A stretch of 64,000 nucleotides of DNA. Source: Albifimbria verrucaria (lineage: Eukaryota; Ascomycota; Sordariomycetes; Hypocreales; Stachybotryaceae). The DNA is taken from the NCBI GenBank assembly GCA_020081605.1, contig JAHREC010000062.1, positions 1,860,001 to 1,924,000 of the forward strand. Direction: 5' to 3'. The notes under the pieces were generated by a model. It did no database searches. It had not been told where the DNA came from and saw only the letters and a list, made by a program, of their open reading frames with translations. Position numbers and translations under genes: made by a program. This document shows, one piece after another, positions 58,853-64,000 of the stretch; position 1 is the stretch's first letter; each line of letters begins with the position of its first letter.

Positions 58853-61009
58853 TTACTTGGAGTGGGGCTTACAGCCATTGTCACCCTCCTCGCGGGCAAG
58901 ACCCAGACAGTTGGCAATCTTGTAGAAGATGTCAATGTTGTTGAAGGTACCGCTGAAGGTCTCCTGGCAGGGGCCAAGAGCATAAACGGGAACATCGGTC
59001 AGGGAGTGGACACCGACGGACTCGCTGGCAGTGGGCAGAGTACCGTTGACGACGAAACCGCCAAGGGCGTCCTTGGGGTTGACATAGTACTCGCCGTTCT
59101 GGCGGGTGGCAGCAGTGCGGGGACCCTCCTTGTGAACCTTGAAGTTCTCACGGTGGTCGGGGCGGCGGCGACACCACCAGCGATGGCGTAACGGGGCTCC
59201 CAGTTGAGAGGGAAGTTGGCACCGGTACCGTAGTTGACACCGCTCTTCTTGGTGTACTGGGACTCACCAGACTTCTCGTAGGTACCAATGGCCCTGCGCT
59301 TGGTGCGGTCGTCACCCTGAGCAGCGAGGTACTCAGTGTCGGCGGAACCCCAGACATCGAAACCGTGACCGTGGTCAGCAGAGACAACGACGAGGGTATC
59401 CTCGAGGATGCCGAGCTCAGCAAGCTTGTCAACAGTGGCGCGGATGGTGTCATCGAGCTCAAGGAGGTCACCCAGAGCACGGTCGTAGTCCATGGCGTGC
59501 ATCTGCTTGTCGACGGAGGCGGCCTCAGACATGAGGAAGAAACCCTTCTCGCCACCACGCTTGTGGAGAATGTCGACGGCCTTCAGGGTCATGTCTTTGA
59601 GGCCGGGAAGGTCGAGGGCATCCTTAGTGTTGCCACTGGGGTCGTTCTTGAGGTTCTTCAGGTTGTCAGTGTAGACGTTACGGTCGAGCCAGACGGGAAG
59701 GTTGCTGATGGAGAAGACACCGAGAGCCTTCTCGTCGTTGCTAAGGGCCTCAAGAGAAGTCTTGTTCCAGCTGACGGTGTAGCCCTTCTTCTCGTACTCC
59801 TTGTAGTAGTCCTTGCCCTGGAAGGAGCCGGAGCCGGCGATGAACTGCTCAGCACCACCACCGAAGAAAACATCAGGGCCACCGTGCTTGGTCCAGCTGT
59901 AGTTCTGGACACCGTTAAGGTTCTGGTCGATCAGGGGCCGTACTGGGCACGGAGACGAGTGTGGCCAGTAAGAGCAATGGGAGTGGCATCAGCTAGGTAG
60001 GCAGTGGAGACGGCACCCCAGGCACCACCCTGTTCATATAAGTTAGCACTCAAGCTTCAATTATACCAGCGTGTAAGGAACTCACGGTGAGACGCTTGAA
60101 GATCTCGACGATGGTCTCAACCTTGGGGTCATCAAAGGGGTCCTTGGAAGAGTCGGCGTAGACACTGCATGGCGTGTTAGTGAGATCGAACAAATAGCAG
60201 GACATCATGTGAAAACGTACCCCATGGCGTTGACAGTGCTCTTGTGGCCGGTGTAGAGGGCAGAAGCAGAGTTGGCAGAGTCGGTGATGTAGCTGTCAAT
60301 GGAGTGGGTCATCTGGTGGCCGAGGATGGGGAACTCGTCCATCTTCATGAGAGTCTGGTATTTGCCGTTGACGCTCTTGTGTCCGAGGAGACGAGCAGCA
60401 GTGATCTACGCGAAAAGTAATATGTTAGCAAAGGTCGAAAACAAAGCGCGGAGTGGCATCCACATACCATGTTAGTAGTCATGCCATCACCAATGAAGAA
60501 GATGACGTTCTTGGCCTTGCGCTTGTTGGCAATGGGACGGACAGTCCACTGAGCCTTGGTGGTCTCGCCGTCGTAGTAGCTGAGGGTGACGGTGTAAGTG
60601 CCGGGTTCGTAGAGAGCGAGCTTGCGGTAGGCCTTGGAGGCGACATTGACGACGGAGGGCTTGCCCTGGTCCTCGGCGAAGAGGTCCTCGAACCAGGAGA
60701 AGGTCCAGGTCTCGAGCTTAGGCTCCTCGACACCGAAGGCCTTGGCGAAGTCCTTGGGCTCATCGTCGTCCTTGGCGATGGTGACCTTGAAGGCCTTGTC
60801 GGGCTTGCCGTCGTGGGCAGCCTCGGAGCCGTTGACAGGGGCGTGAACCTCAACACGCAGGTCAAAGAGCTGACCGGGGAGGAACTCGCTCTGGTCGGGG
60901 GCAGAACGCAGCCCAGGGTGTGGCACGTACCCAGACGCTGGAAGGTCTGAGCAGAGACGGCAGCGAGCGAAGCCGCGAGGAGGGCGGCGGCGTTGAGCTT
61001 GGCAAACAT
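58853..61009 (-). CDS. Secreted alkaline phosphatase
   Basis: Exons in transcript order: 60468-61009, 60221-60405, 60086-60164, 58853-60029; 661 aa after three missing bases (G runs 60897-60901, 59934-59937, 59159-59162). A clear signal peptide (MFAKLNAAALLAASLAAVSA, cleavage before Gln21) marks secretion. A beta-sandwich-like N-terminal region (TWTFSWFEDLFAEDQGK, YEPGTYTVTLSYYDGETTKA) precedes the alkaline phosphatase fold: NVIFFIGDGMTTNM (metal Asp), ITDSANSASALYTGHKS (nucleophile Ser), MSEAASVDKQMHAMDYDRAL (metal Glu and His), VVVSADHGHGFDVWG (metal Asp-His), and near the end VGVHSLTDVPVYALGP. It releases phosphate from esters outside the cell or at the wall; expression is expected under low phosphate, but no regulatory site was identified. 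Confidence 0.95.
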
Positions 61010-64000
61010 GTTGGACGATGTGACCTTGCGGCAAGGAAGGTTGAAAGGGACCGCAAAGAAGACCAATGCCTAAGGAGGGAGGGAAGGGAAAGGGAAGGGA
61101 GGGGGATGAGAAGCATCGTGCAGGCCACCAGCGCTTTATACCTGCATCGTCGAGGGAGCGGAACAGCTTCTGGTAGCCATTGGGGCAGCAGCAGGGTTTA
61201 GCTAGGAGATTGCATGGCCTAGGGATGGAAGAACCGCATAATCGGCGCACGCCGGGCGAGGGACCCAAGGTGGTGATTGCTGCTGGTCTTGGGGGCGGGA
61301 TGATCTCGGTGGGCTGGCAGGGTTGGGCTGGGGATCGCTGGTGGTGATGCAAGAGAGCAAGGGAAGAAAAAAAAGGTCCCTTCTGTGAAGAGCACACACA
61401 CACCACACGCCCCAAGCTCGTTGAGCAGGAGCGTCCCTATTGGAGAGGACGAACGAGCGGAAGGTACCGCATCGGGTATTTCACGCCAGGCACGGGTAGG
61501 CAAGGTACATTGCCGTGACAATGCAACGCAACGCAACGCTTGCTGTTATCAGTACTTACACGCGCGTGCACCTGCATCGGAGCTGATGAAGAGCAGAACG
61601 GCTGTACTGCACTGTAGCTAAGGGACATGCGGGGCTCAATAATGCACCCTGCAGCCTTTGTACATGGCCAGTACCCACCGTCCACGTTCAGAGGGTGCAT
61701 CCGGTTGGTCGCGGTGGCCTGGCTGCAGAGAGCAGTTCCTCCGGTTCACAATCACATTCCATCTCAAGGCTCGCGATGCGTGCGTGAGTCCGGATGGGCC
61801 GAGTCTCCATCGCAGTGGGCTCCCACCCCGGCCAAGCTGCCTTAGTGATGGGTGTGGGGAGAGGGGCCAAGAGAGCCAGCCCACTGGGAGCCCCCGGCCA
61901 AGGACGACGGGACGAACGTCGTCCTGGCCCTTCACCTCGACGGAAAACACCACGTGCGTACGTGGCCATGTCTGGTCGAACAGGGCTTTCAGTCATCATC
62001 ATCGCTCTCGTCGACACAGACGAGCTATCTTCACATAAGCTGGCGCGCGTCATGTCATGCTCAAGGCAACGCTCGCCTCGCCTCTTCGCGCACGTGTCTC
62101 TCCGGCGCGGACCTGGCCTTCTGGAACTACCATTGGCCCCATGTAGCGTAACCATTGTCTGTCTCAACGGGCCCCGGATCCAGACATGCATAATTGTAAC
62201 CTCAAGACAGAAGGTCCAGATCTGCCCGCAGCACAGCTGAACCGAGCTCCGTACCAGGGCCGGGCATGGTATGGCAGGCTGCCCTCAACCCATTGTTTCT
62301 CCACCACCACCAATGCAGGACGGAGGGGAAAGAGAAGAGGATATCGTCAGTAGACGAACTTTTGAAAGCCAACACACGTGAACTGCCTCCAATCACCGGC
62401 TCAGCCTAGATCAGGAAGACGACAAGAAAAAAACAAAGTCCATTTGGCTTATGGGGTTGCCCCGTTGTTGGTTAGCTCACGATAGCCTTCCTTGCCTTAG
62501 TTGTTAGTGCACTGGGGCTTGCCGTAGCAAAGCAAGAGCCTATTTGCACCTCGTGCTTGCATTGCAGCTTCCCATTGGTCGCCTTTTCAATGCCCAATCA
62601 CAGCTCAGGCCGGGATTCAATTGACTTTCCCCACACCATCTTCAGGGACCTCATTGCGTTGCCATTCACAGGAACTGCTCGAATCCGCTGCATGATCTGC
62701 AAATAACATGAGCTCATTTCCAGAAAGCCCCTCGCCCCGGAATAGAACCTCAATGCATCTTTTGTCCGGGTCATCCAGTTGGCCCTGCCAGTCAGATCGT
62801 TGATGTCATGTCATGAATGGCGAATTGTCTACCATCTCGATCCTATTCCTACCGAGTTCAATTGTGTAAGATCGCCCATGAACACTGAGCTGTATTGGTT
62901 CCTCAGACAAACATACTGTACGAACTCGCAAGCTAGGCATATCCCACTATTCATCAGCTGCCTCATCGCAAGCTGCCCACTGTTTGAGATATCCATAAGT
63001 GCTCTTTCGCTATAATTACTCCCTCACCGAACCCAGCCCAGGCCTTGCCAGAAGCACCTCACAGCCTCCACAAAAACGCCAGATCTAATCCTTCACCATG
63101 TCAGCCCATGTGCTACGGCGACGTCCCGGTAATGAAAGGCTGATGTTAGCCCGCACCCTTCCCAATCCCTGACCGAGTAATGGCGACTCCAGGACCTGCA
63201 TGCTATCCCTCCTGCCAGGGGACCACAATCTCCTACCTTGACGCACGTGGGTGCTGTTGTTACCTATTTTGGATATTTCCGTCCCAGTGAATGGCAATTC
63301 CGCGTTTCTGGTCGACTTGTTTTTATGCGAGTTGGGTTGATGGAGCGAGGCCGTTAATAATAAAGGCCCGTTGAGGCTTGCCAAGTCCGTATCACCAAAC
63401 TACGCCCCGTACACCGCGAGCAAGACATTGTCTTGCGCACGCACAGAAGACATGGGCTTGGTTCGGCATTTCGGCACCTTACAAAGGATTGAGGGCAAGA
63501 CCAAGAGATGCTCAGCTGCCCAGCATAAGACACTATCTAGAAGTTCCGCTAGTGCGAATCTGGCAATTGTAGATCCGTTCGTCGACATCACTCTTGCCGT
63601 TGGTCGCGCACGAAATTAGCGGACAGACCATTCCGTAGCTGCAGGGAGATCTCGTCCAATCGGTTGCAGAGCATCTTCTTGAGTAAACGTGCTTATTGGG
63701 AAAAGAGAGCTACTACCATTGGGCGGCAAATTCAACTGTAGGCTGCTAAGGACTGGTTGACCTCACGGTTTTTTGCTTCGTATGCAGCAGGAGTGCTTTC
63801 GCTAACATCGTTTCAACTTCTATTTAGTCGTCGTACCAAATCCTTTTGCTGCCAGGCTCGCTCCATCCACGTCCGGTTGCAAGGGTGTCTCTACTCGGTC
63901 ATTTATAGCCTGTGGGATAGCTGGGTTCGCCGCAGCATCCTCCGTAGCAGGCGATGAGTCCTCCCCGTCTTGGAAATCCTTCCAGTTTGACTTATTAATC
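61010..64000. other. 3 kb at the right edge without a recognised gene
   Basis: The first 600 bp are the alkaline phosphatase promoter: GGGA-rich near 61076-61105, GTGTGTGTGTG-type repeat on the minus strand near 61391-61403. The rest contains only short overlapping frames with no recognisable motif on either strand. A gene extending past the right edge cannot be excluded. Confidence 0.5.

Noticed and set aside
51911..61009. Secondary-metabolite gene cluster anchored by the questin-oxidase-like gene
   Set aside because: Neighbours are Pwp2, a histone chaperone, CutC and an alkaline phosphatase; no synthase, transporter or pathway regulator is present.

Overview
The window looks like nuclear DNA of a filamentous ascomycete, most likely a Sordariomycete. 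The reasons are short GT-AG introns (about 50-90 bp), orthologues of fungal-type Epl1, Bur1, Cdc3/AspB septin, calcineurin B, Snf1 beta subunit and Pwp2, a protein of the fungal questin-oxidase (AflY/HypA) family, and an alpha/beta-hydrolase of the class fused to fungal NLR-like proteins. No rRNA, tRNA, CRISPR array or intact transposon was recognised by eye.

Layout, left to right: 3' part of an FCP1-type HAD phosphatase gene (1-687, +); eEF1B-gamma (1057-2628, -) head to head with mitochondrial ribosomal protein uS9m (2940-3931, +); a 5.7 kb gene-poor stretch rich in TACCT-type simple repeats; a Ser/Gln-rich conserved unknown (9612-10841, +); a 5.3 kb gene-poor stretch; calcineurin B (16155-17024, -); NuA4 subunit Epl1 (18201-20229, +); KEOPS subunit Kae1 (21840-22883, +); Snf1/AMPK beta subunit (23124-24658, -); an AT-richer, repeat-bearing island (24.7-30.1 kb) whose only clear gene is a stand-alone NLR-type alpha/beta-hydrolase (27174-28767, +); a small membrane protein with a 15-nt microexon (30116-30785, +); Bur1/CDK9-like kinase (31021-33011, -); asparaginase with ankyrin tail (35003-36839, +); USP7/Ubp15 deubiquitinase (37407-41356, -); mitochondrial PDK/BCKDK-type kinase (44408-45948, +); Cdc3/AspB septin (46593-47919, -); Pwp2 (48706-51480, +); questin-oxidase-like protein (51911-53501, -); SET/Vps75-type histone chaperone (54547-55608, -); CutC (56994-57840, +); secreted alkaline phosphatase (58853-61009, -); then about 3 kb without a recognisable gene.

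Most genes are unlinked housekeeping functions: translation (eEF1B-gamma, uS9m, Kae1, Pwp2), chromatin and transcription (Epl1, Bur1, SET/Vps75), signalling (calcineurin B, Snf1 beta, PDK), cytoskeleton and protein turnover (septin, USP7). No biosynthetic cluster is evident.

A dominating technical feature: fourteen otherwise well-conserved genes are broken by single-base frameshifts. About 37 were counted, every one explained by a missing base. Most lie in a homopolymer, typically a G/C run of four where five restores the family sequence. Gene boundaries below were worked out by requiring splice phase and frame to close after allowing for these sites. They look like consensus undercalls, not pseudogenes. 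The most biologically interesting item is the NLR-type hydrolase in its repeat-bearing island.
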